Of a stretch of DNA of 64,000 nucleotides, positions 26,628 to 36,543 are shown piece after piece. Below the pieces are notes generated by a model. It saw only the letters and a program-made list of their open reading frames with translations. It made no database searches and had not been told where the DNA came from. The position numbers were made by a program, and so were the translations under genes. Origin of the DNA: Herbaspirillum sp. DW155 (lineage in GTDB: Bacteria > Pseudomonadota > Gammaproteobacteria > Burkholderiales > Burkholderiaceae_D); the NCBI RefSeq assembly GCF_037076565.1, contig NZ_AP029028.1, forward strand, positions 744,001-808,000. The letters are read 5' to 3'. Each line of letters opens with the position of its first letter. The first letter of the stretch is position 1.

Positions 26628-27545
26628 TCAGGCCGCAGCCTTGGCCGGGCCTGCGCCCAGCATCGGGAAGCCCAGGCGCTCGCGCGATTCGAAATAGGCC
26701 TGCGCCACCGCCCGCGAGAGATTGCGGATGCGGCCGATGTAGGCGGCGCGCTCGGTGACCGAGATGGCACCACGGGCATCGAGCATGTTGAAAGTGTGGG
26801 CGGCCTTCAATACCTGCTCGTAGGCCGGCAGCGCCAGCGGCACTTCCATGAGGCGCTTGGCCTCGGCTTCGTAATTGGTGAACAGCGAGAACAGGAACTC
26901 GGTGTTCGAGTATTCGAAGTTGAAGGTGGATTGCTCCACTTCGTTCTGGTGGAACACGTCGCCATAGGTGAGGCGCTTCTTGACGCCGTTCTCGGTCCAT
27001 TCGGTCCAGACCAGGTCGTAGACGTTTTCCACGCCCTGCAGGTACATCGCCAGACGCTCGATGCCGTAGGTGATCTCGCCCAGCACCGGCTTGCAGTCGA
27101 GGCCGCCGACCTGCTGGAAATAGGTGAATTGCGTCACTTCCATGCCGTTGAGCCAGACTTCCCAGCCCAGGCCCCAGGCGCCCAGGGTGGGGTTTTCCCA
27201 GTCATCCTCGACGAAACGCACGTCATTTTGCTTCAGATCCAGTCCCAGCGCCTCCAGCGAGCCCAGGTACAGGTCCAGGATGTTTTCCGGGGCCGGCTTC
27301 AACACCACCTGGTACTGGTAGTAGTGCTGCATGCGGTTGGGATTCTCGCCATAGCGGCCATCCTTGGGACGGCGCGAGGGCTGGACATAGGCGGCACGCC
27401 AGGGTTCCGGGCCGATGGCGCGCAGGAAGGTCGCGGTGTGCGAGGTCCCCGCGCCGACTTCCATGTCGTAGGGCTGCAGCAGTGCGCAGCCCTGGGCGTC
27501 CCAATATTCTTGCAACTTGAGGATGATTTGTTGAAATGTCAGCAT
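26628..27545 (-). CDS. glyQ: Glycyl-tRNA synthetase alpha subunit
   Basis: The 305-residue catalytic class II subunit. The opening [20 protein letters not shown], the segment [20 protein letters not shown] and [13 protein letters not shown] (motif 2 region) are nearly invariant in GlyQ. It is transcribed from the minus strand just ahead of glyS. The 121 bp upstream, to lnt, contain a 9-bp inverted repeat and probably the glyQS promoter. Confidence 0.97.
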   Translation of the reverse strand: MLTFQQIILKLQEYWDAQGCALLQPYDMEVGAGTSHTATFLRAIGPEPWRAAYVQPSRRPKDGRYGENPNRMQHYYQYQVVLKPAPENILDLYLGSLEALGLDLKQNDVRFVEDDWENPTLGAWGLGWEVWLNGMEVTQFTYFQQVGGLDCKPVLGEITYGIERLAMYLQGVENVYDLVWTEWTENGVKKRLTYGDVFHQNEVEQSTFNFEYSNTEFLFSLFTNYEAEAKRLMEVPLALPAYEQVLKAAHTFNMLDARGAISVTERAAYIGRIRNLSRAVAQAYFESRERLGFPMLGAGPAKAAA

Positions 27546-27628
27546 CGTGTGTGGTTGCCTGGCGAACCGGCGGAGGAATTGCGAAAACCGTGAATTTTAG
27601 CGCCTTTTGGGGCGTTTGACCCGGTTTT

Positions 27629-27658
27629 GCCAGGGGCGCGGTGCTGCCGGCCCCTGGC
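27629..27658. repeat. Inverted repeat between lnt and glyQ
   Basis: GCCAGGGGC (27629-27637) and GCCCCTGGC (27650-27658) are exact inverted repeats directly after the lnt stop. No T-tract follows on the minus strand. Possible 3'-end stem for lnt. Confidence 0.4.
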
Positions 27659-27666
27659 ATTGGAGA

Positions 27667-29292
27667 TCAGTGGCGAATGCGCGCAGCCTTGTTGCGCCCC
27701 CACGCCAGCAGCAGCATCAGCAGGGCCAGTCCGACGACGAGCTTGTTGCCCAGCAGAATGTAGGGGGTCTGGCCGGCATAACCCTGCACCTGGCCGGAGA
27801 GCACGCCGCGCGTGTAGGGTGGCAGTTCGCTCACGGCCCCGCCCGGCAGGATCACGGCCGTTGCTCCCGTGTTGGTAGCGCGCAGCATGGGACGGCCGGT
27901 TTCCAGCGTGCGCATCTGCGAAATCTGCAGGTGCTGGGGCAGGGCAATCGAGTTGCCGAACCAGGCGATGTTGGAGAGGTTCAGCAACAGGCTGGCCTGC
28001 GGCTGGCCGGCACGATAGGCATCGCGCAACTGCCCGGCGATTTCTTCGCCGAACAGGTCTTCGTAGCAGATGTTGGGCAGCACCCACTGGTCCTTCACGC
28101 CGAAGGGCGACTGCACCGGCGCGCCGCGCGTCATGTCGCCCAGCGGGATGTGCATCAGGTCGACGAACCAGCGGAAGCCCGGCGGGATGAATTCGCCGAA
28201 GGGCACCAGGTGGTGCTTGTCATAGCGATAGGGCATCAGCGCCGAGCCCAGTCCCGGACCAAAGCCCAGCACCGAATTGGCATACAGCTGCGGGCCGTCG
28301 GACAGTGGAATGCCCAGTGCCAGGTGGCTGCCGCTGTTCTGTGCAAAGCGCGCGATGCGTTCGAGATAGTCCGGTGGCAGTTGCTGCGGCAGCAGCGGAA
28401 TGGCGGTCTCCGGGGTGGCGATCAGGTCGGCCGGCGCGGCGCTGATCATCTGCTCGTACATGCCCAGCGTGGCCACCAGCGCATCGTTGGAGAACTTCAT
28501 TTCCTGCGGGATATTCCCCTGCAGCAGGCGCACCGTGATCGGCTGGCCTTGCGGTGTGGTCCACTGCACCAGCCGCAATGCCACGCCCCCGGCGCACAAC
28601 AGGGCGGCGGTGCACAGCGGCAGCACGATGCGCTGGCCGGTACCCGCCACGCCCTTGCGCGACAGGCCCATCCACAGTAGCGCCAGGCTGCCCGCGATCA
28701 AGGCCGAGATTGCACCGACGAAGTAGACGCCGCCAACGGGCGCGAAGCCGGCCAGTGGCCCGGTCGTGTGGGCATATCCTGAGACCAGCCAGGGGAAACC
28801 GGTAAAGACCCAGCCGCGCGCCCATTCCGACAAGGCCCACAGTGCAGGCAGCATGCACAGCGCCAGCAGCAGCGGCGAAGACGACCAGCGATGGCGCAGC
28901 CAGCCCGCCAGCGCGGTGGCCGCACCCGCATACAGGCCCAGGTAGAGGGCCAGCAAACCGACCGCCAGCGCCGCCATCCAGCCCGGCATGCCGCCATAGT
29001 CGTGCATGCTGATGTAGAGCCAGTGCACGCCAGCAGCTGCCCAGCCAAAGCCGTACAGCCAGCCGCGCAGGAAATGACGGCCGGTGGAAGCCTGTGGTTG
29101 CGCCAGCACGCCATGGAACAGCCAGGCCAGTGCCAGGATCTGCAAGGGCCACAGCTTGAAAGGGGCGAAGGCGAAGACGTTGATGGCACCGACGGCCACC
29201 GGCAGCAGCCAGCCGAGCGCCGCACCGAGGCCGCCGCGCGCAGCGCTCGCGCTGCGCGGCAGGGGCAAGTCTTGAGAAGAGGGGGAAGTCAC
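27667..29292 (-). CDS. lnt: Apolipoprotein N-acyltransferase
   Basis: Lnt adds the third acyl chain to lipoproteins in the inner membrane. The 541-residue protein has about six N-terminal membrane helices, a periplasmic nitrilase-like domain and a last helix near the C-terminus. The catalytic triad is visible: Glu in TPETAIPLL, Lys in YDKHHLVPFGE and Cys in NICYEDLFGE. The start is GTG at 29292, with no clear ribosome binding site; coupling to corC, which ends 27 bp upstream, is likely. Confidence 0.95.
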   Translation of the reverse strand: MTSPSSQDLPLPRSASAARGGLGAALGWLLPVAVGAINVFAFAPFKLWPLQILALAWLFHGVLAQPQASTGRHFLRGWLYGFGWAAAGVHWLYISMHDYGGMPGWMAALAVGLLALYLGLYAGAATALAGWLRHRWSSSPLLLALCMLPALWALSEWARGWVFTGFPWLVSGYAHTTGPLAGFAPVGGVYFVGAISALIAGSLALLWMGLSRKGVAGTGQRIVLPLCTAALLCAGGVALRLVQWTTPQGQPITVRLLQGNIPQEMKFSNDALVATLGMYEQMISAAPADLIATPETAIPLLPQQLPPDYLERIARFAQNSGSHLALGIPLSDGPQLYANSVLGFGPGLGSALMPYRYDKHHLVPFGEFIPPGFRWFVDLMHIPLGDMTRGAPVQSPFGVKDQWVLPNICYEDLFGEEIAGQLRDAYRAGQPQASLLLNLSNIAWFGNSIALPQHLQISQMRTLETGRPMLRATNTGATAVILPGGAVSELPPYTRGVLSGQVQGYAGQTPYILLGNKLVVGLALLMLLLAWGRNKAARIRH

Positions 29293-29319
29293 GATGGCAA
29301 CGGCCGCGAGATCAGGCGA

Positions 29320-30198
29320 TCACTCGTCGTCCAGCGGTGCCGGTGGCAGCTTGGATACCAGCAGCACATGCACCTGGCGTGCATCGGCACGCAGCACTTC
29401 GAAGTGCAGGCCATCGATGTCGAATTCGTCGCCCTTGCGCGGCACGCGGCCCACGTGATTGGCGACCAGTCCGCCGATGGTGTCGGCGTCTTCGTCGGAG
29501 AAGCGGCTGCCCACTTCTTCATTGAATTGTTCGATCTCGGTCAGGGCCTTGACGCGCCAGCGCGCACCGTGCGGGCCATCCTTCAAGGCCAGCACATTGT
29601 CTTCGGCTTCGTCGAAATCGTATTCGTCCTCGATGTCGCCGACGATCTGCTCCAGCACGTCCTCGATGGTGATGAGACCGGCCACGCCACCATATTCGTC
29701 CACCACCACGGCCATGTGATTGCGGTTGGCGCGGAAGTCGCGCAGCAGCACGTTCAGGCGCTTGGATTCGGGAATGAAGATGGCCGGGCGCAGCATGTCG
29801 CGCACGTCGAAGGATTCCTCGGCGTAGTAGCGCAGCAGGTCCTTGGCCAGCAGGATGCCGATCACCTTGTCGCGCTCGCCATCCACGGCGGGGAAGCGCG
29901 AGTGCGAGGTTGCCAGCACTTCCGGCATCCAGGTTTCGATCGGCTTGGAAATATCGATGGTGTCCATCTGCGAGCGCGGCACCATGATGTCGCGCACGGC
30001 TAGGTCGGAAACCTGGAACACGCCTTCGATCATCGACAGCGCATCGGCATCGATGAGATTGCGCTCGTGGGCGTCGTGCAACACTTCGAGCAGTTCTGCC
30101 CGGTTCTCGGGCTCGGGGGAAATCAGTGCGGTGAGTCGTTCAAACAGGGAACGATGAGGTTTAGCGTCAGATTTGACGCTACTAGGGTGATCTTGCAT
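29320..30198 (-). CDS. corC: CBS-domain protein CorC/YbeX
   Basis: A 292-residue soluble protein with two CBS domains (about residues 70-190; DIMVPRSQMDTI and VDEYGGVAGLITIEDVLEQIVG) and a C-terminal CorC/HlyC domain (RFSDEDADTIGGLV). It is annotated as a Mg2+/Co2+ efflux helper; in E. coli YbeX is also linked to ribosome metabolism, consistent with its ybeY neighbourhood. The ATG at 30198 (MQDHPSSV) gives the usual N-terminus; in-frame starts at 30237 and 30249 cannot be excluded. In E. coli the order is ybeY-ybeX-lnt; here a chemoreceptor separates ybeY from corC. Confidence 0.92.
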   Translation of the reverse strand: MQDHPSSVKSDAKPHRSLFERLTALISPEPENRAELLEVLHDAHERNLIDADALSMIEGVFQVSDLAVRDIMVPRSQMDTIDISKPIETWMPEVLATSHSRFPAVDGERDKVIGILLAKDLLRYYAEESFDVRDMLRPAIFIPESKRLNVLLRDFRANRNHMAVVVDEYGGVAGLITIEDVLEQIVGDIEDEYDFDEAEDNVLALKDGPHGARWRVKALTEIEQFNEEVGSRFSDEDADTIGGLVANHVGRVPRKGDEFDIDGLHFEVLRADARQVHVLLVSKLPPAPLDDE

Positions 30199-30344
30199 GG
30201 CGTTAGGCGCGAGCCCGACGTAGTTTCGAAGAGCCATAGGATACAACAATTATGTGACAAGTCCACTAAAGGCCCCCGCCACAGCGGCCCGCCGTCCCGC
30301 TTGCCTTTTGGAAATCCTGATGTTTTTACGCCATTGCGGCGGGC

Positions 30345-30374
30345 AAAAAAAAAGCCGGCATTCGCGATGCCGGC
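30345..30374 (-). terminator. Terminator of the chemoreceptor gene
   Basis: GCCGGCAT (30354-30361) and ATGCCGGC (30367-30374) form the stem. The A-run at 30345-30353 gives nine Ts on the minus strand. This isolates the chemoreceptor transcript from corC. Confidence 0.92.
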
Positions 30375-30409
30375 AAATACACCCTCAGGAAAAATCTTCT
30401 GTCTGATGC

Positions 30410-32053
30410 TCAGGCGTAGCTCAGGGACGGCATCGCCGCATCGTCGGAACAGGGCACAGCGGCCTGCTGCCGGGCGCGCGCTGCGCTCGGGGCGGCCTGC
30501 TCGGACGTGAGCTTGAAGATGCTCACCACATCGGTCAGCGCCACGCTCTGTTGCTGCATGGACGCAGCGGCCGCTGCAGCCTGTTCCACCAGGGCGGCGT
30601 TCTGTTGGGTGGTCTCGTCGATCTGGGCCACGGCATTGTTGATCTGTTCCAGGCCGGCGGTCTGTTCGGCGCTGGCGGCGCTGATGTCCTGCACGATGTG
30701 GGTCACGCTCTGGATGCTCCTGACCACTTCGTCCATGGTCGAGCCGGCTTCGCCGACCTGCTTTTCGCCGGTAGCGACCTTGGCCACCGAGTCATTGATG
30801 AGCGCCTCGATTTCCTTGGCGGCAACGGCCGAACGCTGGGCCAGCGAGCGCACTTCCGAGGCGACCACCGCGAAGCCGCGTCCTTGCTCACCGGCACGGG
30901 CCGCTTCCACCGCAGCGTTCAGGGCCAGGATGTTGGTCTGGAAGGCGATGCCGTCGATCACGCTGATGATGTCCACGATCTTGTGCGACGAGGTGCTGAT
31001 GGCGTGCATGGTCTGCACCACGCGGCCGACCGCAGCGCCGCCCTTGCTGGCGATGTCGGATGCATTGTCGGCCAGGCGCCTAGCTTCGCGAGCATTGTCG
31101 GAGGTCTGCTTGACGGTGGCGGTCATCTGCTCCATCGCCGAGGCGGTTTGCTGCAGCGAGCCTGCCTGCTGTTCGGTGCGGTGGGACAGATCCATATTGC
31201 CGCGCTTGATTTCATCGGAGGCCACGGCGATGGTATCGGTACCCTGGCGAACTTCACTGACGATGGCCACCAGGCTGTCGTTCATGCCCTTGAGCGCAGC
31301 CATCAGCTGGCCCAGCTCATCCTTGCTGGTGACTTCGATGTGGCTGCCCAGGTTGCCCGATTGGACGCTCTGCGCCACGCTCACGGCCTGCGCCAGGGGA
31401 CGGGAGATCGAGCGGGTCAGCAGCCAGGCGATCAGTCCGCCCAGCGCCAGGGCCGCGAGGCTGGCTACCATCATGGTCCACTTGGCCAGGGCATAGGCGG
31501 CCTCGGCTGCGTCCACATTGGCTTCGGAATTCTTGCGCAGCAGCTTGTTGAATTGCTCCACGTGGGCAATCACCTGCTTGAGAATGGGCATGCAATCCTT
31601 GACCAGCGAGGCGCGCGCCGCATCAGTCTGTTGTGACGTCGCCAGCTTGACGATATTGACGGCCACCGGCAGGTATTGCGCTTCCAGCTTGCGCAGTTGC
31701 TCCAGCATCTCGCGCTCTTGCGGCGTGGTCGCCGGATCCTGCATCAGGCGGGCCAGTTCGGCCATGCCGGATTCGATATCTTTCTGGGCACTGCCGACCA
31801 GATCGACATCGCCTTTCTGTTCGGCGGCCCCGGTGACCACCGTCAGGTTGCGGGCCGCAATGGCACGCAGGCCCACGGCGAATTGCACTTTGGAAAGCGC
31901 TTCGAGCTTGCCCTCATCGACGGAGGTCAGGAAGATGATGCGATCATTCAAACGCGACACTTGCTGCAGGCCGAAGGTGGCAACGGCCACCAGCAGAACC
32001 AGTATTGCGGCAAAGCCAAGGCCAAGACGATGGCCGATCTTCAGATTCTTCAT
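30410..32053 (-). CDS. Methyl-accepting chemotaxis protein (four-helix-bundle sensor)
   Basis: A 547-residue chemoreceptor: TM1 at residues 11-29, a helical periplasmic domain of about 160 residues (4HB type), TM2 at 193-213, HAMP, and a signalling domain with the conserved hairpin tip [31 protein letters not shown]. The C-terminus has no CheR-tethering NWETF-type pentapeptide. It has a strong GGGGGGAGGAAG ribosome binding site and its own terminator. The ligand is unknown. It separates ybeY from corC in an otherwise conserved cluster. Confidence 0.93.
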   Translation of the reverse strand: MKNLKIGHRLGLGFAAILVLLVAVATFGLQQVSRLNDRIIFLTSVDEGKLEALSKVQFAVGLRAIAARNLTVVTGAAEQKGDVDLVGSAQKDIESGMAELARLMQDPATTPQEREMLEQLRKLEAQYLPVAVNIVKLATSQQTDAARASLVKDCMPILKQVIAHVEQFNKLLRKNSEANVDAAEAAYALAKWTMMVASLAALALGGLIAWLLTRSISRPLAQAVSVAQSVQSGNLGSHIEVTSKDELGQLMAALKGMNDSLVAIVSEVRQGTDTIAVASDEIKRGNMDLSHRTEQQAGSLQQTASAMEQMTATVKQTSDNAREARRLADNASDIASKGGAAVGRVVQTMHAISTSSHKIVDIISVIDGIAFQTNILALNAAVEAARAGEQGRGFAVVASEVRSLAQRSAVAAKEIEALINDSVAKVATGEKQVGEAGSTMDEVVRSIQSVTHIVQDISAASAEQTAGLEQINNAVAQIDETTQQNAALVEQAAAAAASMQQQSVALTDVVSIFKLTSEQAAPSAARARQQAAVPCSDDAAMPSLSYA

Positions 32054-32371
32054 GACTTCCTCCCCCCGATGGGTTTAATTGGTGTGGAAGCATTCTCATT
32101 CAGCTGGAATTTGCTTCCCATCGGGCTTTTCCTGAATTGCCGGGTTAAAACTCAGGAAAAAACGGCGGATAAGTTGCCCTCCATCACGAAAGCGGAAAAA
32201 TCGATGATGCCATCGGAAAAAACGATTAAATTTTTTGGTGTGACAGACCGGCAACGACTTGAGGGCAAGCACAAAAATGAAATCTCGCCGCAAACAAAAA
32301 CGGCCTGCCGCAGCAGACCGTTGTGTGCACCATCAGGCTGTCTCGCCGCCGCGGCGAGACAGTGCCCCGAT
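32054..32371 (-). promoter_or_regulatory. Structured 318-bp leader/intergenic region of the chemoreceptor
   Basis: No gene is seen here. Several inverted repeats are visible. CCCGATGGG (32065-32073) with CCCATCGGG (32117-32125) brackets the leader and abuts the ribosome binding site on the minus strand. TTTTCCTGA (32127-32135) pairs with TCAGGAAAA (32152-32160). CTGTCTCGCCGC (32338-32349) with GCGGCGAGACAG (32351-32362) lies just past the ybeY stop. A flagellar sigma-28 promoter was looked for but no convincing match was found. Confidence 0.45.
32292..32322 (-). terminator. Terminator of miaB-phoH-ybeY
   Basis: AACGGCCTGC (32299-32308) pairs with GCAGACCGTT (32313-32322) with one G-U pair. 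The As at 32292-32300 give TTTTTGTTTG on the minus strand. It lies 50 bp beyond the ybeY stop. Confidence 0.75.
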
Positions 32372-32827
32372 TCAGCGTGACTTGTAGGGATTGTCGTAGC
32401 CCAGGCCGGCCAGGATCTCGGTTTCCAGCGCTTCCATCTCGTTGGCTTCCTCGTCATCCTCATGGTCATAGCCCTGCGCATGCAGCACGCCATGCACCAC
32501 CAGATGAGCGGTGTGTTCTTCCACGCTCTTCTTCTGCTCGGCCGCTTCCTTCTCCAGCACGTCGGTACAGAAGATGATGTCGGCTTCGGTGACTTCGCTG
32601 TCTTCATCTTCGGTGTAGGCGAAGGTCAGCACGTTGGTGGCGTAGTCCTTGCCGCGATAGTCGCGGTTCAGGTCACGGCCTTCTTCGGAACCGACGAAAC
32701 GCAGCGTCAGCTCGGCCGGCGCAAACAGTGCGGCCTGTACCCAGCGGCGCAGGAGTGGGCGGGTGATGCTGTCCTTGAGACGGTCGTCGGCATATTGCAC
32801 CGACAGCGTGAGTTTATGTTTTGGCAT
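32372..32827 (-). CDS. ybeY: Endoribonuclease YbeY
   Basis: YbeY is a zinc endoribonuclease in 16S rRNA 3'-end maturation and ribosome quality control. The 151-residue protein has the metal motif [12 protein letters not shown] and an [19 protein letters not shown] segment typical of the family. It overlaps phoH by 14 bp, so the two are translationally coupled. Confidence 0.96.
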   Translation of the reverse strand: MPKHKLTLSVQYADDRLKDSITRPLLRRWVQAALFAPAELTLRFVGSEEGRDLNRDYRGKDYATNVLTFAYTEDEDSEVTEADIIFCTDVLEKEAAEQKKSVEEHTAHLVVHGVLHAQGYDHEDDEEANEMEALETEILAGLGYDNPYKSR

Positions 32828-33965
32828 GGCGCGGCTTGGCGGATTTGGTCAGGAGGTTGGTCGCAGTGCGGGCAGTGGCGCGTGCCGTATCGGGGCGCGG
32901 GTTGCCGGCGGCGTCGTAGGCATCGACGATGCGCGCCACCAGCGGATGGCGCACCACGTCGGCACTGGTGAAGCGCGAGAAGGCGATGCCGCGCACATCG
33001 TGCAGCACCGACAGCGCATCGACCAGGCCACTCTTCTGGCCGTGATGCAGGTCGACCTGGGTGACGTCGCCGGTGATGACGGCCTTGCTGCCGAAACCGA
33101 TGCGGGTCAGGAACATCTTCATCTGTTCCGGCGTGGTGTTCTGCGCTTCGTCGAGGATGATGAAGGCGTGGTTCAGCGTACGGCCGCGCATGTAGGCCAG
33201 CGGGGCGATCTCGATGGCCTGCTTCTCGAAGAGCTTCTGCGTGCGGTCAAATCCCAGCAGGTCGTACAGCGCGTCATACAGCGGGCGCAGGTAGGGATCG
33301 ACCTTCTGCGCCAGGTCACCGGGCAGGAAGCCCAGGCGCTCGCCGGCTTCCACGGCCGGGCGCGTGAGCACGATGCGTTGCACGGCATCGCGTTCCAGTG
33401 CATCGACCGCGCAGGCCACTGCCAGGTAGGTCTTGCCGGTACCGGCCGGACCGACGCCGAAGGTGATGTCGTGTTCCAGGATGGCGTTGAGGTACTGGCT
33501 CTGGTGCGGCGTACGTCCGCGCAGGTCGTGCTTGCGGGTCTTGAGGATGGGACTCTCGGGCAGCGGGTCCTGGCTGTCCTGTTCTGCTTCAGCCACCGCA
33601 GCGGCGGCCTTGCCACGGCGCGCCGGCAAGGGCGGCAGGCCGGCTTCTTCATCGGCCGCGGCATTGGCGCGCTGCTCGACCAGGGCCAACTGGATATCGT
33701 CCACCGCCACCGGGCGGTCGGCCTTCTGGTAGAAGCGCTCCAGCACTTCCACGGCGCGCTCGGCATTGGTGCCGGTGACCACGAAGCGGTCACCGCGACG
33801 GAAGATGGTCACATCCAGCGCTGCCGAAATCTGGCGCAGGTTTTCATCGAGGGCGCCGCACAGGTTGGCCAGGCGCTTGTTGTCCAGCGGCTGGGGCGTG
33901 AAGTGATGCGGCTGATTGGGAATTTTTTTCAATGCACGATTCCGGTTAGGGGGATGGACACTCAA
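32814..33965 (-). CDS. PhoH-like ATPase (YbeZ)
   Basis: A 383-residue PhoH-family NTPase that partners YbeY. The N-terminus carries an R3H/KH-like segment ([25 protein letters not shown]). The ATPase has Walker A GPAGTGKT and Walker [10 protein letters not shown]. The start overlaps the miaB stop (ATGA) and the end overlaps ybeY. Role: RNA metabolism and possible helicase activity, from family knowledge. Confidence 0.94.
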   Translation of the reverse strand: MSVHPPNRNRALKKIPNQPHHFTPQPLDNKRLANLCGALDENLRQISAALDVTIFRRGDRFVVTGTNAERAVEVLERFYQKADRPVAVDDIQLALVEQRANAAADEEAGLPPLPARRGKAAAAVAEAEQDSQDPLPESPILKTRKHDLRGRTPHQSQYLNAILEHDITFGVGPAGTGKTYLAVACAVDALERDAVQRIVLTRPAVEAGERLGFLPGDLAQKVDPYLRPLYDALYDLLGFDRTQKLFEKQAIEIAPLAYMRGRTLNHAFIILDEAQNTTPEQMKMFLTRIGFGSKAVITGDVTQVDLHHGQKSGLVDALSVLHDVRGIAFSRFTSADVVRHPLVARIVDAYDAAGNPRPDTARATARTATNLLTKSAKPRHAKT

Positions 33966-35302
33966 TGCTGGACCACGATCTCGCCACGCAGCGAGAACGG
34001 GAAGGCTTCGGTGATGCGGACCTCGATGATCTGGCCGATCAGGCGTTGGCCGTTCGGACCACCGTCGAAGTTGACCACGCGGTTGCTCTCGGTGCGGCCT
34101 TGCAATTCATGCTCGCGGCGCTTGGAGACGCCTTCCACCAGCACGCGCTGGACCGTGCCGACCTGCGCTGCACTGATCTTTGCCGCATTCTCGTTGAGCG
34201 CCGCCTGCAGGCGCTGCAGGCGGGCCAGCTTGACTTCCTGCGGGGTGTCGTCGGTCAGGTTGGCGGCCGGCGTACCGGGGCGCGGGCTGAAGATGAAGGA
34301 AAAACTGTTGTCGAAACCGACGTCGGCCACCAGCTTCATGAGCGCTTCGAAATCTTCCTCGGTCTCGCCGGGGAAGCCGACGATGAAGTCTGACTGCACC
34401 GTGATGTCCGGGCGCACCTTGCGCATGCGGCGGATCACCGACTTGTATTCCAGCGCCGTATAGCCGCGCTTCATGGCCGCCAGGGTGCGGTCCGAGCCGT
34501 GCTGCGCGGGCAGGTAGAGGTGATTGCACAGCTTGGGCACCTTGGCATAGGTGTCGATCAGGCGCTGCGAGAATTCCTTGGGATGGCTGGTCACGAAGCG
34601 GATGCGCTCGATGCCCGGCAGCTCGGCGATGTATTCGATCAAGAGCGCGAAGTCGGCGATCTCGCCATCTTCCATCACGCCGCGATAGGCGTTCACGTTC
34701 TGGCCCAGCAGCATGATTTCCTTCACGCCCTGGTCGGCCAGTCCGGCCACTTCGGTGAGCACGTCCTCGAAGCGGCGCGAGACTTCCTCGCCGCGCGTAT
34801 AAGGCACCACGCAGTAGCTGCAATACTTGCTGCAGCCTTCCATGATGGAGACATAGGCCGTCGCGCCTTCGACGCGGGCCGGGGGCAGGTGGTCGAACTT
34901 CTCGATTTCGGGGAAGCTGATGTCCACCTGCGGACGGCCGCTGTAGCGGCGCTCGGAAATCATCTGCGGCAGGCGATGCAGCGTCTGCGGGCCAAACACC
35001 ATGTCCACGAAGGGCGCGCGCCTGATGATGGCATCGCCTTCCTGCGAGGCTACGCAGCCACCCACGCCGATGAGCAGATCGGGATTGTCCTTTTTCAGCG
35101 CGCGCAGACGGCCGAGGTCGGAAAACACCTTCTCCTGCGCCTTCTCGCGGATCGAACAGGTGTTCAGCAGGATCACGTCGGCCTCTTCCGGACGGTCGGT
35201 CTTGACCAGGCCTTCGGCAGCATGGAGCACGTCGGCCATCTTGTCCGAGTCGTACTCGTTCATCTGGCAGCCGAAGGTTTTGATGAATACTTTTTTCTGC
35301 AT
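33962..35302 (-). CDS. miaB: tRNA-2-methylthio-N6-dimethylallyladenosine synthase
   Basis: MiaB methylthiolates i6A37 made by MiaA (also in this window). The 446-residue radical-SAM enzyme has the N-terminal cysteines ([30 protein letters not shown]) for the auxiliary cluster. The CxxxCxxC of the SAM cluster is in [16 protein letters not shown], and a TRAM domain lies at the C-terminus. It is the first gene of the miaB-phoH-ybeY operon. Confidence 0.97.
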   Translation of the reverse strand: MQKKVFIKTFGCQMNEYDSDKMADVLHAAEGLVKTDRPEEADVILLNTCSIREKAQEKVFSDLGRLRALKKDNPDLLIGVGGCVASQEGDAIIRRAPFVDMVFGPQTLHRLPQMISERRYSGRPQVDISFPEIEKFDHLPPARVEGATAYVSIMEGCSKYCSYCVVPYTRGEEVSRRFEDVLTEVAGLADQGVKEIMLLGQNVNAYRGVMEDGEIADFALLIEYIAELPGIERIRFVTSHPKEFSQRLIDTYAKVPKLCNHLYLPAQHGSDRTLAAMKRGYTALEYKSVIRRMRKVRPDITVQSDFIVGFPGETEEDFEALMKLVADVGFDNSFSFIFSPRPGTPAANLTDDTPQEVKLARLQRLQAALNENAAKISAAQVGTVQRVLVEGVSKRREHELQGRTESNRVVNFDGGPNGQRLIGQIIEVRITEAFPFSLRGEIVVQH

Positions 35303-35425
35303 AAATCTTTATCAGGCGAAGTGCGCAGGAAGGACGCATGGAACATGCGCGCGCCGGCGAGGAGGAGGGCGGCGGGCCGCTGGAGGTGCTGCTGCAGCGG
35401 GGGAGGAGCCCATCCCCGAAGGTTC

Positions 35426-35437
35426 GCGATTATAGCA
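35426..35437 (-). promoter_or_regulatory. Extended -10 promoter of miaB operon
   Basis: The minus strand reads TGCTATAAT, with the consensus TATAAT at 35429-35434 and an extended TGn element. No good -35 is seen, as is common with extended -10 promoters. It lies about 130 bp upstream of the miaB ATG. Confidence 0.55.
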
Positions 35438-35494
35438 CCGCGAGGCCCGTCCGGCCGCGCCCGGAGCGCGCCGGTGCTGTCCTGGCGGCAAGTC

Positions 35495-36412
35495 TCACAG
35501 CTCTGCGCAGCAGTCCTGCAGCCACGCCAGCACCGCACGCAGCCGGGGCAGTGCCTTCAGATCGCGGTGGAACACCGCCCACAACTCGCGCTGCAGCTGT
35601 GGCGCGGACTCCACAGTCTGCAACTCCGGCGCCAGCAGATAGCTCGGCAGCAATGCCAGCCCCACCCCGGCGCGCGCGGCCATGCACTGCGCCACCAGGC
35701 TGGTGCTGCGAAAGCGCACCGGGTTGCCGGCGGCATGGTCGGCGATCCAGCGCGTCTCGGGGATGTCCGGCACGCCATCGTCATAGGCCACGAAGGGCGT
35801 CGATCTGGGGGCACACCGCCATCGCGCCACATGGTCGGCCGTTCCGCACAGATAAAAACGCACCGCGCCCAGTGGCCGCGCGATCAGTTCGCCATCCTGC
35901 GGCTTGCCGAAGCGCAGCGCGAGATCGGCTTCGCGCCGGGCCAGGCTCAAGGTCTGGTGGCCCATCGCAAATTCCACGTCCAGCGCCGGCCATTGCTGCA
36001 GCAGAGCGGGCAGGCGCGGTGCCAGGAACAGGGTGCCGATGGCATCGGTGCAGGCCAGGCGCAGCTTGCCTTCCAGCCGCAGATCGCCACCGGCCAGAGT
36101 GCGTGCCAGTTGCCGGGTCTGGTCCTGCATGGCGCGCGCGGCACTGAGGACGCTTTCGCCCAGCCGGGTCAGTTCCACATCCTCGGCGCGGCGGAGGAAC
36201 AGGGGCGCCTGCAAGGATGCTTCGAGCTGCTGCAGGCGGCGGCCGATGGTGGCGTGCGTCACCCCGAGCGCACGCGCCGCGCCGGACAGGCTGCCGGCGT
36301 CGATAAAGGCGGCGAAGCTGCGCAGGCTTTCCCAGTCGGCATCCAGGGCGGCGCGCAGGGACTGGGGGGAGGCCGGACGCTGGTTACTGGTGGGCGCTGT
36401 TAATTTTTTCAC
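35495..36412 (-). CDS. LysR-family transcriptional regulator
   Basis: A 305-residue LTTR. The helix-turn-helix is near residues 30-75 (FAAFIDAGSLSGAARALGVTHATIGRRLQQLEA); the effector-binding domain begins around KLRLACTDAIGTLFLAPRLPALL. The start appears to be GTG at 36412 without a clear ribosome binding site. It is divergent from the isochorismatase-like gene across a 131-bp promoter region, so control of that gene is likely. The effector is unknown. Confidence 0.9.
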   Translation of the reverse strand: MKKLTAPTSNQRPASPQSLRAALDADWESLRSFAAFIDAGSLSGAARALGVTHATIGRRLQQLEASLQAPLFLRRAEDVELTRLGESVLSAARAMQDQTRQLARTLAGGDLRLEGKLRLACTDAIGTLFLAPRLPALLQQWPALDVEFAMGHQTLSLARREADLALRFGKPQDGELIARPLGAVRFYLCGTADHVARWRCAPRSTPFVAYDDGVPDIPETRWIADHAAGNPVRFRSTSLVAQCMAARAGVGLALLPSYLLAPELQTVESAPQLQRELWAVFHRDLKALPRLRAVLAWLQDCCAEL

Positions 36413-36543
36413 AGGAGCATGGCGATTTTGATGAATGGTGGTGCAAATTTTATCGGACTAAGATGGCTCGTCTCTGTGCGTTTCTGATCAGCGCAGCCAT
36501 TTTTCTGACTTTCCTCGATCTTTTTTTAACAAGGAGCCTCCCC

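Noticed and set aside
24246..27593. Open frame of about 1100 codons opposite glyS and glyQ
   Set aside because: Antisense shadow of two conserved synthetase genes; no domain-like segments.
32054..32371. FliA (sigma-28) promoter for the chemoreceptor
   Set aside because: A GCCCGATGG segment resembles part of a -10 but no properly spaced -35 is seen.
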